Translations under genes and position numbers: made by a program
The notes under the pieces: model-generated
Told to the model about the DNA's origin: nothing
The model's database searches: none
The model's input: only the letters and a program-made list of their open reading frames with translations
From: Sweltsa coloradensis
Lineage: Eukaryota; Arthropoda; Insecta; Plecoptera; Chloroperlidae
NCBI GenBank assembly: GCA_024449915.1
Contig: JAMZAV010002180.1
Coordinates: 43,279 to 107,278 of the forward strand
DNA length: 64,000 nt
Direction of reading: 5' to 3'
Part shown: one piece after another, positions 1 through 12,748 of the stretch
Layout: every line of letters starts with the position of its first letter
Position numbering within the stretch: the first letter of the stretch is position 1

Positions 1-59
1 AATATGTTTGTCTCACTTGTGAAACAAAGATCCATCTAGCTCCTACCTTATGTTGACTT

Positions 60-660
60 ATGATATCAACCTTGCACAACACCCACCTTAAAACGCACAA
101 GAACATCAACAGTGGAGTAAAAGTAAGCCAGAATGCTTACACTATAGTTAAAACCCCTGCACTACACCCTCCTTGCATTACAGAAAATCAACAGTGGAGT
201 AAAAGTGAACCAGTATGCTTACACTTATGTTTTCAATCTTGCACAACACCTGCCTTTTAACGCATAAGAACATTAACAGTGGAGTAAAAGTAAGCCAGAA
301 TGCTAACACTATAGTTAAAACCCCTGCACTAACCCTCCTTGCATTACAGAAAATCAACATTGGAGTAAAAGTGAGTTAGGATGCTTACACTTTAGTTAAA
401 ACCCCTGCAGTACACCCACATTTCGTTACAGAAAATCAACAGTTTAGTACAAGTAATCCAGGATGCTTACACTGTAGTTGAATCCACTGCACAACACTCT
501 CCTTGCATTACAGAAAAACAGCAGTAGAGTAAAAGTAAGCCAGAACGATTACACTTTAGTTAAGTCACCTGCACTACACCCTCTTTGCATAACAGAAAAT
601 CAACAGTGAAGTAATTGTAACTTAGGATGCTTACACTGTAGTTCAAACCACTGCACTACA
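60..660 (+). repeat. ~80 bp minisatellite made of decayed zinc-finger units
   Basis: Repeats headed by AACAGTGGAGTAAAAGTAAG and closing with CATTACAGAAAATC recur about every 60-85 bp. In some copies the frame reads LHNTRLTTHKNINSGVK, which is recognisably the helix, second histidine and linker of a C2H2 finger whose normal period is 84 bp. The repeat is therefore a zinc-finger array that lost its frame and kept multiplying. The same family occurs at about 2755-3290, 5040-5590 and 6150-6470. Confidence 0.75.
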
Positions 661-1255
661 CCCTCCTTCCATTTTCTAAAAGGAATGGCAGAATAAAAGT
701 AAGCCAAAAACTGTTGCAGATAAAGCCACAACACAACGTCAGGAATTGTCTGTAGACCACCAACTTGGTTGGACCCAAGCTGAGACTTAAAACCCTCAGC
801 CATCAATGTTCAACCTTATGGTTATGCCGAATAATATGGAAAATACTAGCAACAGTTAAGTACAAGTAATCCAGGATGCTTACACTGTAGTTGAATCCAC
901 TGCACAACACTCTCCTTGCATTACAGAAAAACAGCAGTAGAGTAAAAGTAAGCCAGAACGATTACACTATAGTTAAGTCACCTGCACTACACCCTCTTTG
1001 CATAACAGAAAATCAACAGTGAAGTAATTGTAACTTAGGATGCTTACACTGTAGTTCAAACCACTGCACTACACCCTCCTTCCATTTTCTAAAAGGAATG
1101 GCAGAATAAAAGTAAGCCAAAAACTGTTGCAGATAAAGCCACAACACAACGTCAGGAATTGTCTGTAGACCACCAACTTGGTTGGACCCAAGCTGAGACT
1201 TAAAACCCTCAGCCATCAATGTTCAACCTTATGGTAATGCCGAATAATATGGAAA
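430..1255. repeat. 413 bp tandem duplication inside the first unit
   Basis: Positions of about 430-842 are repeated almost exactly at 843-1255. The segment contains a minus-strand open stretch of 68 codons that recurs at 3284-3490 and 6463-6669. It has no recognisable domain and I treat it as non-coding repeat. Confidence 0.8.
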
Positions 1256-1984
1256 ATACAAGCAAGTCTTCTGAAAATGGCAGGTGTCTACTTAATACTG
1301 CTCCTTTCGACAAAAATATCGAACCAAACGAGCCCTAGCCTTCAAAAAAATTCTAGAAATCAGTTCATGGCTTTCTACCTCACGTAGACATTTGTACCTG
1401 AGGATAAACCTCTAATGAAGAGCAGCTGTTGAACCACAGATATATGTCCTACTGGCTAACACTCGCCCCTAGTTCAATGCATATCCTGAGCCCAGGCTGT
1501 GACCAAAGTGGCCTGTCAAGCTAGAGCAAGATAAAACCCCCTTGGCTCTTGGTGAGAAATGGTCCACCTCGGACAATAGGTGAAGAAGATGATGACGGCG
1601 AATAATTGTGATAATTTGTTTATAAAATAAATAAATAAATCCGTATTTAGAGTCCACCTACTCAGTCACATAACTGATTTTCAGTGGGGGACAGTAAATC
1701 ACAGTGACCAAGCCAACCCTGCAGGCCACGACGCAATCGACGAGTGAACGATAACCAACCAAAGATCAATATTTTTAAGAGGAAATATAGCAATCGGTGG
1801 TATGGACAGTGCGAACACCTGCCGATCAACGCCAGAATCAATAAGCTGATACAGAACAACTTTAAATTTATTATGTGCCTCGTTGCTATGACGGCTTTAA
1901 AGTCACCGTTTACAAATTCCTACGACAAGAACTTAAGGACTGAAGTTCAAATCAGAAGTTAAAAAATTTCCGACATTAGAAATA

Positions 1985-2490
1985 TCAACCCCAGGACTTT
2001 GAGTATGTCCCCCAGGATTTTCCGATTCGCCAAACTCCACTTCCGCCATCCCTTCACAATCCCCTGGAAACGCTGATCTTCGATCGTGTCTCCCGCCCTC
2101 GATCCATCACTCCGAGCGCACTGGAGCTCGACTTCACCCCTGGACTGAGTCCCCGCTCTCCCCGAGCCGCACGCATCCTCTATCCGCAGAGTTTCATGTT
2201 CACCAAGAAGTCTTCCTTACCCGAGATGAATTTCGAAATGACTGTTCCGATCCTTTGCTCGCAGTCCACCCCGAGCCACTCTACAGACGTCGTCCCAAAT
2301 GTCGTTGCCTCTAAGGAAACCAAGTATTTCCGCCCGCAACTCACTAACCCTCCACTCGCTAATATCATGAATGCCCAAAGCTCTGCGTCTCCTTGAATGA
2401 GACACTCGCATTGCATTACGATATGATTCCCTACACTGTAATATAGAAGTTCCTGATTTTGTACGTCTCCACTGTGTCAACTGGGTTTGG
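1985..2490. repeat. GC-richer conserved block of the array (also 4265-4775 and 7440-7950)
   Basis: A ~500 bp block more GC-rich than its surroundings, present in all three units. It carries short open frames on both strands (66-97 codons). None shows a motif I recognise, and the frames differ between units by frameshifts and stops. It may be a captured piece of another gene or a retroelement end. Function unknown. Confidence 0.5.
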
Positions 2491-2514
2491 GTTTTAAACG
2501 TAAGATACAAGATT

Positions 2515-2760
2515 TAAAAACTACTTGGTTTTGTGAAGCAAAGTTTCATGATAGCACTCACCTCATGACATACAAGAGAATACACATGGACGATAAACAA
2601 TATGTTTGTCTCACTTGTGAAACAAAGATCCATCTAGCTCCTACCTTACTGTATACAATAGGAACCACACGGACGATAAACAATGTGTTTGTCTCACTTG
2701 TGAAACAAAGTTCCATCTTCCTCCTTCCTCATTTTGACTTATGTTATCAACCTTGCACAA
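2515..2760 (+). pseudogene. Degenerate C2H2 zinc-finger exon
   Basis: The forward frame reads HLMTYKRIHMDDKQYVCLTC followed by ETKIHL. This is the H-x-x-x-H linker of one finger, with the first histidine now tyrosine, then the CxxC of the next. A second half-finger (VCLTCETK-like) follows at about 2690 in a shifted frame. After that the frame runs into the LHNTRLTTHKN-type repeats. Classical C2H2 fingers bind DNA in the nucleus. Here key histidines are changed and frames shift, so this is a pseudogene. It has a near-identical partner 2286 bp downstream. Confidence 0.7.
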
Positions 2761-4800
2761 CACCCGCCTTACAACGCACAAGAACATCAACAGTGGAGTA
2801 AACGATAGCCAGAATGCTGACACTATAGTTTAAACCCATGCACTACACCCTTCTTGCGTGACAAAAAATCATCAGTGGAGTAAAAGTGAACCAGTATGCT
2901 TAAACTTATGTTTTCAATCTTGCACAACACCTGCCTTTTAACGCATAAGAACATTAACAGTGTAGTAAAAGTAATCCAGAATGCTAACACTATAGTTTAA
3001 ACCCCTGCACTGAACCCTCCTTGCGTGACAGAAAATCAACAGTGGAGTAAAATTGAGTCAGGGTGCTTCCACTTATGTTTTGAACCTTGCACAACACCCG
3101 CCTTACAACGCATAAGAACATCAACAGTGGAGTAAAAGTAAGCCAGAATGCTTACACTTTCGTTAAAACCCCTGCACAACACACTCCTTGCATTACAGAA
3201 ATTCAACAGTGGAGTAAAAGTAAGTCAGAATGCTAACACTTAGTAAAACCACCTGCACTACACCCTCTTTGCATAACAGAAAATCAACAGTGAAGTAATT
3301 GTAACTTAGGATGCTTACACTGTAGTCGAAACCACTGCACTACACCCTCCTTCCATTTTCTAAAAGGAATGGCAGAATAAAAGTAAGCCAGAAACTGTTG
3401 CAGATAAAGCCACAACACAACGTCAGGAATTGTCTGTAGACCACCCACTTGGTTGGACCCAAGCTGAGACTTAAAACCCTCAGCCGTCAATGTTCAACCT
3501 TATGGTAATGCCGAATAATATGGAAAATACTAGCAAGTCTTCTGAAAATGGCAGGTGTCTACTTAATACTGCTCCTTTTGACAAAAATATCGAACCAAAC
3601 GAGCCCCAGCCTTTAAAATTATTCTAGAAATCAGATCATGGCTTTCTACCTCACAGTAGACATTTGTATCCTGAGAGGATAAAACCTACTAATGAACGAG
3701 CAGCTGTTGAACCACAGATATATGTCCAACTTGCTAATACTCGCACCTAGTTCAATGCATATCCTGAACCCAGGCTGTGACCAAAGTTGCCTGTCAAGCT
3801 AGAGCAAGATAAAACCCCCTTGGCTCTTGGTGAGAAATGGTCCACCTCGGACAATAGGTGAAGAAGATGATGACGGCGAATAATTGCGATAATTTGTTAA
3901 TAAAATAAATAAATAAATCCATATTTAGAGTCCACCTTCTCAGTCACATAACTGATTTTCAGAGGGGGACAGTAAATCACAGTGACCAAGCCAACCCTGC
4001 AGGCCATGACGCAATCGACGAGTAAACCATAACCAACCAAAGATCAATATTTTTAAGAGGAAATATAGCAATCGGTGGTATGGACAGTGTAAACACCCGC
4101 CAATCAATGCCAGAATCAATAAAGCCGATACAGAACAACTATAAATTTATTATGTGCCTAGTTGCTATGACGGCTCCAAAGTCACCGTTTACAAATTCCT
4201 ACGACAAGAACTTATGGACTGAAGTCCAAATCAGAAGTTAAAATATTTCTGACATTAGAAATATCAACCCCAGGACTTTGAGTATGTCCCCCAGGATTTT
4301 CCGATTCGCCAAACTCCACTTCCGCCATCCCTTCACAATCCCCTGGAAACGCTGATCTTCGATCGTGTCTCCCGCTCTCGATCCATCACTCCGAGCGCAC
4401 TGGAGCTCGCCTTCACCCCTGGACTGAGTCCTCCGTTCTCCCCGAGCCGCACTTGCATCCTCTATCCGCAGAGTTTCATGTTCACCAAGAAGTCTTCCTT
4501 ACCCGAGATGAATTTCGAAGTGACTGTTCCGATCCTTTGCTCGCAGTCCACCCTGAGCCACTCTACAGACGTCGTCCCAGAGGTCGTTGCCTCTAAGGAA
4601 ACCAAGTATTTCCGCCCGCAACTCACTAACCCTCCACTCGCTTATATCATGAATGCCCAAAGCTCTGCTTTCCCCTTTAAATGAGACACTCGCATTGCAT
4701 TAAACGATATGATTCCCTACACTGTAATATAGAAGTTCCTGATTTTGTACGTCTCCACTGTGTCAACTGGGTTTGGGTTGTACACGTAAGATACAAGATT

Positions 4801-5046
4801 TAAAAACTACTTGGTTTTGTGAAGCAAAGTTTCATGATAGCACTCACCTCATGACATACAAGAGAATACACATGGACGATAAACAATATGTTTGTCTCAC
4901 TTGTGAAACAAAGATCCATCTAGCTCCTACCTTACTGTATACAATAGGAACCACACGGACGGTAAACAATGTGTTTGTCTCACTTGTGAAACAAAGTTCC
5001 ATCTTCCTCCTTCCTCATTTTGACTTATGTTATCAACCTTGCACAA
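4801..5046 (+). pseudogene. Degenerate C2H2 zinc-finger exon, second copy
   Basis: Near-identical copy of the 2515-2760 remnant in the next tandem unit, with the same broken linker (TYKRIHMDDKQYVCLTC). The few differences, such as GTATAC in place of TTTAAA in the lead-in at about 4784, show the two copies have begun to diverge. A fragment of a third copy (YVCLTCETK) opens the window at 1-50. Confidence 0.7.
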
Positions 5047-8042
5047 CACCCGCCTTACAACGCACAAGAACATCAACAGTGGAGTAAACGATAGCCAGAA
5101 TGCTGACACTATAGTTTAAACACATGCACTACACCCTTCTTGCGTGACAAAAAATCATCAGTGGAGTAAAAGTGAACCAGTATGCTTAAACTTATGTTTT
5201 CAATCTTGCACAACACCTGCCTTTTAACGCATAAGAACATTAACAGTGTAGTAAAAGTAATCCAGAATGCTAACACTATAGTTTAAACCCCTGCACTGAA
5301 CCCTCCTTGCGTGACAGAAAATCAACAGTGGAGTAAAATTGAGTCAGGATGCTTCCACTTATGTTTTGAACCTTGCACAACACCCGCCTTACAACGCATA
5401 AGAACATCAACAGTGGAGTAAAAGTAAGCCAGAATGCTTACACTTTAGTTAAAACCCCTGCACACACACTCCTTGCATTACAGAAAATCAACAGTGGAGT
5501 TAAAGTAAGCCAGGATGCTAACACTGTAGTTCAATCCACTGCACAACACTCTCCTTGCATTACAGAAAAACAAGCAGTAGAATAAAAGTATGCCAGAAGC
5601 TGTTGCAGATAAAGCCACAACACAACGTCAGAAATTGTCTGTAGACCACTCACTTGGTTGGACCCAAGCTGAGACTTAAAACCCTCAGCCGTCAATGTTC
5701 AACCTTATGGTAATTGCCGAATAATATGGAAAATACGAGCAAGTCTTCTGAAAATGGCAGGTGTCTACTTAATACTGCTCCTTCCGACAAAAATATCGTA
5801 CCAAACGAGCCCTAGCCTTCAAAAAAATTCTAGAATTCAGATCATGGCTTTCTACCTCACGGTAGACATTTGTATCCTGAGAGGATAAAACCTACTAATG
5901 AACGAGCAGCTGTTGAACCACAGATATATGTCCAACTGGCTAACACTCGCCCCTAGTTCAATGCTTATCCTGAGCCCAGGCTGTGACCAAAGTGGCCTGT
6001 TAAGATAGAGCAAGATAAAACCCCCTTAAATCTTGGTGAGAAATGGTCCACCTCGGACAATAGGTGAAGAAGATGATGACGGCGAATAATTGTGATAATT
6101 TGTTTATAAAGTAAAAAAATAAATCCGTATTTAGAGTCCACCTACTCAGTAATCCAGAATGCTAACACTATAGTTTAAACCCCTGCACTGAACCCTCCTT
6201 GCGTGACAGAAAATCAACAGTGGAGTAAAATTAAGCCAGGATTCTTCCACTTATGTTTTCAACCTTGAACAACACCCGCCTTACAACGCATAAGAACATC
6301 AACAGTGGAGTAAAAGTAAGCCAGAATGCTTACACTTTAGTTAAAACCCATGCACTACACACTCCTTGCATTACAGAAAATCAACAGTAGAGTAAAAGTA
6401 AGCCAGAACGCTTACACTTTAGTTAAACCACCTGCACTACACCCTCTTTGCATAACAGAAAATCAACAGTGAAGTAATTGTAACTTAGGATGCTTACACT
6501 GTAGTTCAAACCACTGCACTACACCCTCCTTCCATTTTCTAAAAGGAATGGTAGAATAAAAGTAAGCCAGAAACTGTTGCAGATAAAGCCACGACACAAC
6601 GTCAGGAATTGTCTGTAGACCACCAACTTGGTTGGACCCAAGCTGAGACTTAAAACCCTCAGCCGTCAATGTTCAACCTTATGGTAATTGCATAATAATA
6701 CGGAAAATACTAGCAAGTCTTCTGAAAATGGCACGTGTCTACTTAATACTGCTCCTTCCGACAAAAATATCGTACCAAACGAGCCCTAGCCTTCAAAAAA
6801 ATTCTAGAAATCAAAAAATGGCTTTCTACCTCACAGTAGACATTTGTATCCTGAGAGGATAAAACCTACTAATGAACGAGCAGCTGTTGAACCACAGATA
6901 TATGTCCAACTTGCGTATACTCGCACCTAGTTCAATGCATATCCTGAACCCAGGCTGTGACCAAAGTTGCCTGTCAAGCTAGAGCAAGATAAAACCCCCT
7001 TGGCTCTTGGTGAGAAATGGTCCACCTCGGACAATAGGTGAAGAAGATGATGACGGCGAATAATTGCAATAATTTGTTAATAAAATAAATAAATAAATCC
7101 ATATTTAGAGTCCACCCGTCACATAACTAAATTTTCAGAGGGGGACAGTAAATCACAGTGACCAAGCCAACCCTGCAGGCCACGACGCAATCGACGAGTG
7201 AACGATAACCAACCAAAGATCAATATTTTTAAGAGGAAATATAGCAATCGGTGGTATGGACAGTGCGAACACCCGCTGATTAATGCCAGAATCAATAAGG
7301 CCGATACAGAACAACTTTAAATTTATGATGTGCCTCGTTGCTTAGACGGCTCCAAATTCACCGTTTACAAATTTCTACTACAAGAACTTATGGACTGAAG
7401 TCCAAATCAGAAGTTAAAAAATTTCTGACATTAGAAATATCAACCCCAATACTTTGGGTATATCCCCCAGGATTATCCGATTCGACAAACACCACTTCCG
7501 CCATCCCTTCACAATCCTCTGAAACCGCTGATCTTTGATCGTGTCTCCCGCTCTCAAGCCATCACTCCGAGCGCACTGGAGCTCGCCTTTACCCCTGGAC
7601 TGAGTCCACCGCTCTTCCCGAGCCTCACCAGCATCCTCTATAGTAAAACATTCATGTTAACCAAGAAGTCTTCCTAACCCGAGATGAATCTCGAAGTGGC
7701 AGTTCCGTTTCTTCGCTCACTGCCCACCCCGGGCCACTCTACAGACGTCGTCCCAGAGGTCGTTGCCTCTAAGGAAACCAAGTCTTTCCGCCCGCAACTC
7801 ATTAACCCTCGACTCGCTAATATCATGAAAGCACAATGTTATGCGTCACCTTGAATGAGTCACACGCATTGCATTACGATATGATTTCCAACACTGAAAT
7901 CTAGTATTTCCTATTTTTGTACGTCTCCACTGTGTCAACTGGGTTTGGGTTGTACACTAAGATACAAGATTTAGAAACCATTTGGTTTTGATAGCAATTT
8001 TAAGTCTTGTTTTCTTATTGTCTTCTTATCTCAATGGCATAG

Positions 8043-8390
8043 TCAAAATCAGTATGTAAATTATATTTCAAAGACAAATGCAACAAAGAGAGATGCATAT
8101 TAAGGCACGATGTGGAGAAATTAGCAGAAACTTGTCGCTACTTTCAAAAGAATTCGTGCAACAGGAAAGATTGTAAGTACAGTCACAAAAATCTAAAACC
8201 AATCCAGAGAGAACCACTACCTTCGTGGTCGCCAAAAGGTTTGGCAATGGCAGAGCGGAAGAACGGTGCCACTGGTATGCTGGGGCAGGCGTCAACTAGC
8301 GCTCTCAATGTGCAACCGCTATGTGGGGATGCACAAGGCTGTGTTTATTGCACCATTCATGGTCGTTCCTCTGGCACCCTCACAATGTCA
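8043..8390 (+). CDS. Internal exon with two tandem CCCH zinc fingers
   Basis: A 348-nt open exon in phase 0 at both ends. It is preceded by a pyrimidine-rich tract ending TTATCTCAATGGCATAG and followed by GTAATA. It starts at S-K-S-V and immediately encodes two C-x7-C-x4-C-x3-H fingers: CKLYFKDKCNKERCILRH and CRYFQKNSCNRKDCKYSH. This is the single-stranded RNA-binding CCCH fold, in an arrangement resembling ZC3H10-like proteins. The later part (NLKPIQREPLPSW onward) is low-complexity. The upstream frame is closed by TAG at 8040-8042, which coincides with the proposed acceptor. The other exons are not visible, so it may be a gene fragment. Both fingers keep all metal ligands. Confidence 0.6.
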
Positions 8391-9790
8391 GTAATAATTA
8401 TGTATCACAATGATAGAATAGTAATCTTTATATTAAGTATAGTTATATATTATATTTTTAATATTCTAGGCAATATCAATATAGTATATTTTCCATAATG
8501 AGGAACTCATTGTGTATACTTGACAAACTTCTTAATGCAATTGCAAAAGTTGACATTATAAATAAAGTGGCTTAACTGCTCTCCACATGGCAATCAATAA
8601 AAAAGTATTTCAAAACGTTTAACTGACTATAACGTAGAAACGCTGATTTAAACAATCAAGAACGAATACACGATAGTTCACCCATACACTTAGCAGTCAA
8701 ACATTAATCAATTATTGTAGGTGCAGAATAAGTATAAATAGTAGTAGTGGGGGTAGTACTAGTTAGTTGTTTTGTTCTGTTTGTAATGAGAGCATCACAC
8801 GATCCTTCTGCCATGCATCGCATAAGAAGATCCACATCAGTATAGTAAACGTATATTTGTAATCTGCTGAAGTTAATATTCTCGTTGTACCAAAGAACTT
8901 GATTTCAAATCGCCTCTAAAAGACACTTTAAATATGCCTCTTGCAACTCACTCAGTTAGGTAAATAATAATTTTTAAAAAATGATCCAAATTATAAGGGT
9001 TTTATTGTGTAGTCTTGACCAAACTCTAAAATACAAATGCGAAATTTGACATTGTAAATAAAGCTAGCCAAACTGTTCGGCCTCCACACATCAATCAATA
9101 AAGGGTATTTCAAACAGTTTAGCTGACTATTACGTGAAAACGCTGATTTAAACCATCCAGAGCGCATCCACAACGTTAATCACCCCTGCACTACATCCGC
9201 CTTGCAACGATTAAGATCCACGGTGGAATATAAAAAGTAAAAATAGTAGCATAAGTATATTCGTGTTTTGCTGGAGTAAATTCTAGTTATATTGTACAAC
9301 ATCAATATGAGCACTTTGGATTCGATATGAAATAAAGTATAGGGTAGGCAGACGTAGAGTTAATAGGACGTTAACAGCGTAACGGTTACGCCCTGTCGTC
9401 CCAATCTTTGAAACACCCCACCATGCAGAAATTGACGATCATGGCTTTTTACCTCATGATCAACATTCGTAATAAGATAAAACTAGTGCTGAGGGGCTAA
9501 AACCAAGACAAGACATTAGAAGTGGTTATTCGACGAAACCAAAAATTAATATTAGAAACTCTTCCATTTGTAATAACTTACCCAAAGTAACAAGCGATAA
9601 GAGAAAAGTGGTACTTTCGACAAACTGTAAATTAATGAATCCGTGGACGAAGAGCTCGTGGTGACATATTACATACATATATGTGTATTGTTATTGTCTA
9701 AGTGTGACACAGGTGGAAGAGAAAACAATCTATCCAATATCAGGACCACTGGTAATAGATTTGGCTCGAGTCGAGTGAAAGCCGAACGGG
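8391..9790. repeat. Non-coding stretch with a ~180 bp direct repeat (8508-8690 and 9005-9175)
   Basis: The two copies share landmarks such as GACATTATAAATAAAG / GACATTGTAAATAAAG and GAAAACGCTGATTTAAAC, but differ at many positions, so this is an old duplication. No convincing coding signal is seen in the stretch. Confidence 0.6.
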
Positions 9791-9792
9791 TG

Positions 9793-9810
9793 CCCCCCCC
9801 CCCCCCCCCC
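9793..9810. repeat. Poly-C tract, 18 bp
   Basis: An uninterrupted run of 18 C, followed after GG by another six. Similar C/G runs recur at 33087, 37535, 18967, 20291 and 20421 beside repeat elements, so they seem to belong to the repeats. Confidence 0.9.
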
Positions 9811-9955
9811 GGCCCCCCACACTATCAAAAGGTGTGTACTGCTGGAAGCAGCCGCCAGGGACAAGCAGCTGTTGACGCTGGCTAACATTCGCCCGTGGTT
9901 CACTGTTCATCTTGAGCCCAGGCTGTTAGCAACGCGGCCTGTCAAGCTAGAGCTA

Positions 9956-10700
9956 TTAATTTCACTGGGCTACCACGATTTGCGCCAGAGTCTAAGAGAA
10001 AGTTTAACTGTGTTGCTGTTGCATACGGCTTACTCCACAGGGAATACCAATTGCTAGTACTAATTAAAAAATATCTGTACTTTCAGATTTCCACAGTGCA
10101 TCAATCCAAAGATCTTCAATTGCAGAGATCTTCAACGTTCTTCTTCCTCGATTAATCATCATCTTCATTAAAATGGGAGACGTAACAGAGTTACATCGAG
10201 TGAATAATACATAACACATAGATTGATTTTTTTTTCTTTATCGCCGTTTTGACGTTTGAAACCGATAAGGACTTCCCCGACCAGTAATTATTTCACTGGG
10301 TATCCACACTTTACGCCTTCGACGTCTAAGAGAAGAATAAACTGTGTCACTGTTGCATACGACTTAATCAACAGAGAATACCAAATTGCTAGTAGTAATC
10401 CAAAAATCTCTATACTTTCAGATTTCAACAGTGCATCAATCCAAAGATCTTTAATTGCAGAGATCTACAGTGATCTTCTTCCTCGATTGATCTTCATCTT
10501 CATTAAAATGGTAGACGTTACAGGGTAATATCAAGTGAGTAAAACATTACACATTATCAGAGCGATAATTTTTCTTGTTAGACTTGTTGAAGTTTTTAAC
10601 CGAATAGTACTTCTCCGACCAGTAAATATTTCACTGGGTATCCACGATTTGCTCCTACTACGTCTAAGAGAAGAATAAACTGTGTCGCTGATGCATTCGA
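9956..10700. repeat. Three direct repeats, ~330 bp period
   Basis: Units begin near 9960, 10290 and 10628 with TTTCACTGGG(T)ATCCAC. They continue through CTAAGAGAA(G) and CATCAATCCAAAGATCTTC. Units one and two are nearly complete; unit three is truncated. A GAGCCCAGGCTGT / GTCAAGCTAGAGC stretch just upstream (9912-9955) also occurs in the 1-8 kb array at about 1490, linking the two regions. Confidence 0.7.
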
Positions 10701-12340
10701 CTTCAAATTCATGCCATATAGCTGAGATATTGGTTGTTAACAGTGTTGTTACATGTTTTATACATTAAATATGTTTTATATTATGAAGCTAGGTGTAAGG
10801 TCAGTAAGTTGTGGATTTTACCTGCAACAGATGCAGTCACTGGTTGAACGTCCAGAATTAAATAACATCAGTTCATGTTTGAATATTTAATAGTTTGGGA
10901 ATCGGTTCTTATAACTTGAGAAACCTCAGCAAGTCTTGTCGATAAGAATGAAAGTTCTTCTGAAATCATCTCCAATTAAACAAGATCAATTGATGAAAAC
11001 TTTAGTCAAGTATTTAGCAAAAGGATATTGTGTTAAAAAATGGGGTAAGAGTCCCTTTCAGACCGAGCCGACAATTATTTACGCCAACACATCGCATCAG
11101 TCAATGTGAGAGAAATTTGACTTTGGATTTGTTGAAATGAGCCTACACATACAGTATCTACAGTATCATACACACATAGTATCTGTTTTTGAATCAGAAG
11201 TCATATTTATATTAAGAGATTTGGCTCTTGCCAACTCAATGTCAGAGTGAGCAGACAATATGTCTGGTCAAGATAAGTATATATGCTAGCAGAGGCTAGT
11301 CATTAGATTTGAAATCCAGAAAACACCCACCACAGGGGTTCACCGCAACGTCTAGGGATGCTGAGAGAGTGGTCCGGACAGCTATGGTTTGGGGTGCACC
11401 ACAGCAATCCTCGCCCTACAGGGACCTAGTGTTTGTTTCCCCCTGAACCTATTTTTAACAAAACCCTGTCCCACACAGCGGTCCAGAGTTTTCGTCGCAG
11501 AGAGCGTTAAAACGCCAACCAAGTCCCTAGGTCTATAGGGCCTGGCCAGGGATCTCTCCCATATCGAGATTAGCCTGGCTTGGCCCCAGTCCTACAAAAC
11601 TTACCAAAAACTAAATTGATATTTTTAAAATTCGTAGATGCATACTGCAAATATTTAAATATGTACTATCGTATACCTAAACACCAGGGATGAGTAGCAC
11701 ACCTCGCGGCCGTATCACTCTATCTGCACTGCTGGACGAGCCGCTAGACAACCTTCCTCGGTGAACGCACAATACGAATGACATATCGTAGAGAATGATC
11801 CTAAACCTTTGTAATGTATACACGTTACAAACGTAACATTTTAATGTTAGCACAGCCAGACCCATTGGCATTTCATAGGTTGGGGGGGAAGGAGAGGCGT
11901 TCGCACCCTCCACCTCTCCAGATTCTTAAAGGGTTGAATTGTATTATAATCTGATTACAACGATCCTGCTGACTGATCAGCACAGCGCAGCTTCCAGGCA
12001 ATTGCAGCTCTTAGTGAATCGCCTCACCGTCACTTAATTCTAAACCAAGATTCTATGTATAAAGATAATTCTTCAAACAGTTATCTAGATAAGATAAAAT
12101 GTGAAGTGTAAAACATTATCTAGGTAAAAGATGAGATAAAAATTATTTATCTTGATAAAGATGCTAAGATAAAAGGTAATAACTATTGAGATTTAAGTGT
12201 TCATTTTTAAATATTATATTTTCACCAACAACAGTTTTCTTGTCAATCGTATTAGTTGTCAGACTTGACAAATTGACATTACCCGGGTACGTACATTACA
12301 ACTAGTAGAAGTATTTTTCATTTAAAAAAGTGATTAATTA
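10700..12340. other. Non-coding stretch, no gene seen
   Basis: AT-rich except for a GC-rich block at 11320-11610, whose origin I could not identify. 12040-12180 is dense in GATAA/TTATC motifs that can pair with each other, suggesting a small fold-back element. The 78-codon minus frame at 11677-11913 has no recognisable domain. Confidence 0.5.
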
Positions 12341-12344
12341 TTAA

Positions 12345-12748
12345 GTCTTCAATCTGTCTACGTTGTTTGCAAGTTTGGTTCTCGTTCTGTGCTCATGTTA
12401 CACGTTCTACCTCCTCAAGACTGGCCACTTACTTGAGTGTGCGGGTGACCAAGACCCCATGGGAAAGATCTGTTACATGGACCCCTCTTCTCTGACTAAC
12501 AACGACAACGGCGACTCCAGCTTCTCTTAATTCCCCTACCTCTGGACGCCCTACATTCTACTCACCCAAGCGGCTTTGTTTTATTTACCAAAATTTATCA
12601 ATAATCAATTCAATAAATTCAATTTCAATGAGGTGTTCTTTACGTTTTATAAAGGAAAACCGAAACAAGAAGAAAAAGAAGAAGATGAAGAAGAATTACA
12701 TCGAGTGGAACAACTTAGTCCAGCCCATTTCTGTGTAAGAAAAACTTG
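12345..12748 (+). pseudogene. Possible innexin remnant
   Basis: One frame runs from a hydrophobic segment (SLVLVLCSCYTFYLL) through cysteines (HLLECAGD, KICYMDPS) to a second hydrophobic segment reading YLWTPYILLTQAALFYLPKF. This resembles the innexin signature Y-x-x-W-x-x-x-x-x-x-Q-A-x-x-F-Y-x-P at transmembrane segment 2. Innexins form invertebrate gap junctions. A TAA at 12528-12530 interrupts the frame just before that segment, and the part after it becomes lysine/glutamate-rich. I rely on one short motif, so this is tentative. A hydrophobic pseudo-frame by chance is the alternative. Confidence 0.35.

Larger units (their letters stand above)
1..7980 (+). repeat. Long tandem repeat array derived from a C2H2 zinc-finger gene
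   Basis: Three large direct repeat units. The same landmark, the start of a zinc-finger exon, occurs at about 2517 and 4803, and again truncated near 7970, giving periods of about 2.29 and 3.17 kb. The first unit is cut by the window start. Each unit holds, in order, a zinc-finger exon remnant, a run of degenerate ~80 bp repeats, a conserved ~400 bp block, an AATAAATAAAT run and a GC-richer ~500 bp block. The third unit is longer because of an internal partial duplication (about 5.3-6.1 and 6.15-7.1 kb). Sequence identity between units is high, so the amplification is recent. No unit keeps a long open frame, so I read the array as a satellite-like fossil rather than working genes. Confidence 0.85.

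Noticed and set aside
600..806. A 68-codon minus frame repeated four times in the first 7 kb
   Set aside because: Conserved only because the DNA is duplicated. No domain, no splice context, and its surroundings are a minisatellite.
11320..11610. A GC-rich block considered as a small nuclear RNA
   Set aside because: I could not match it to U1, U2 or other snRNA sequence landmarks.
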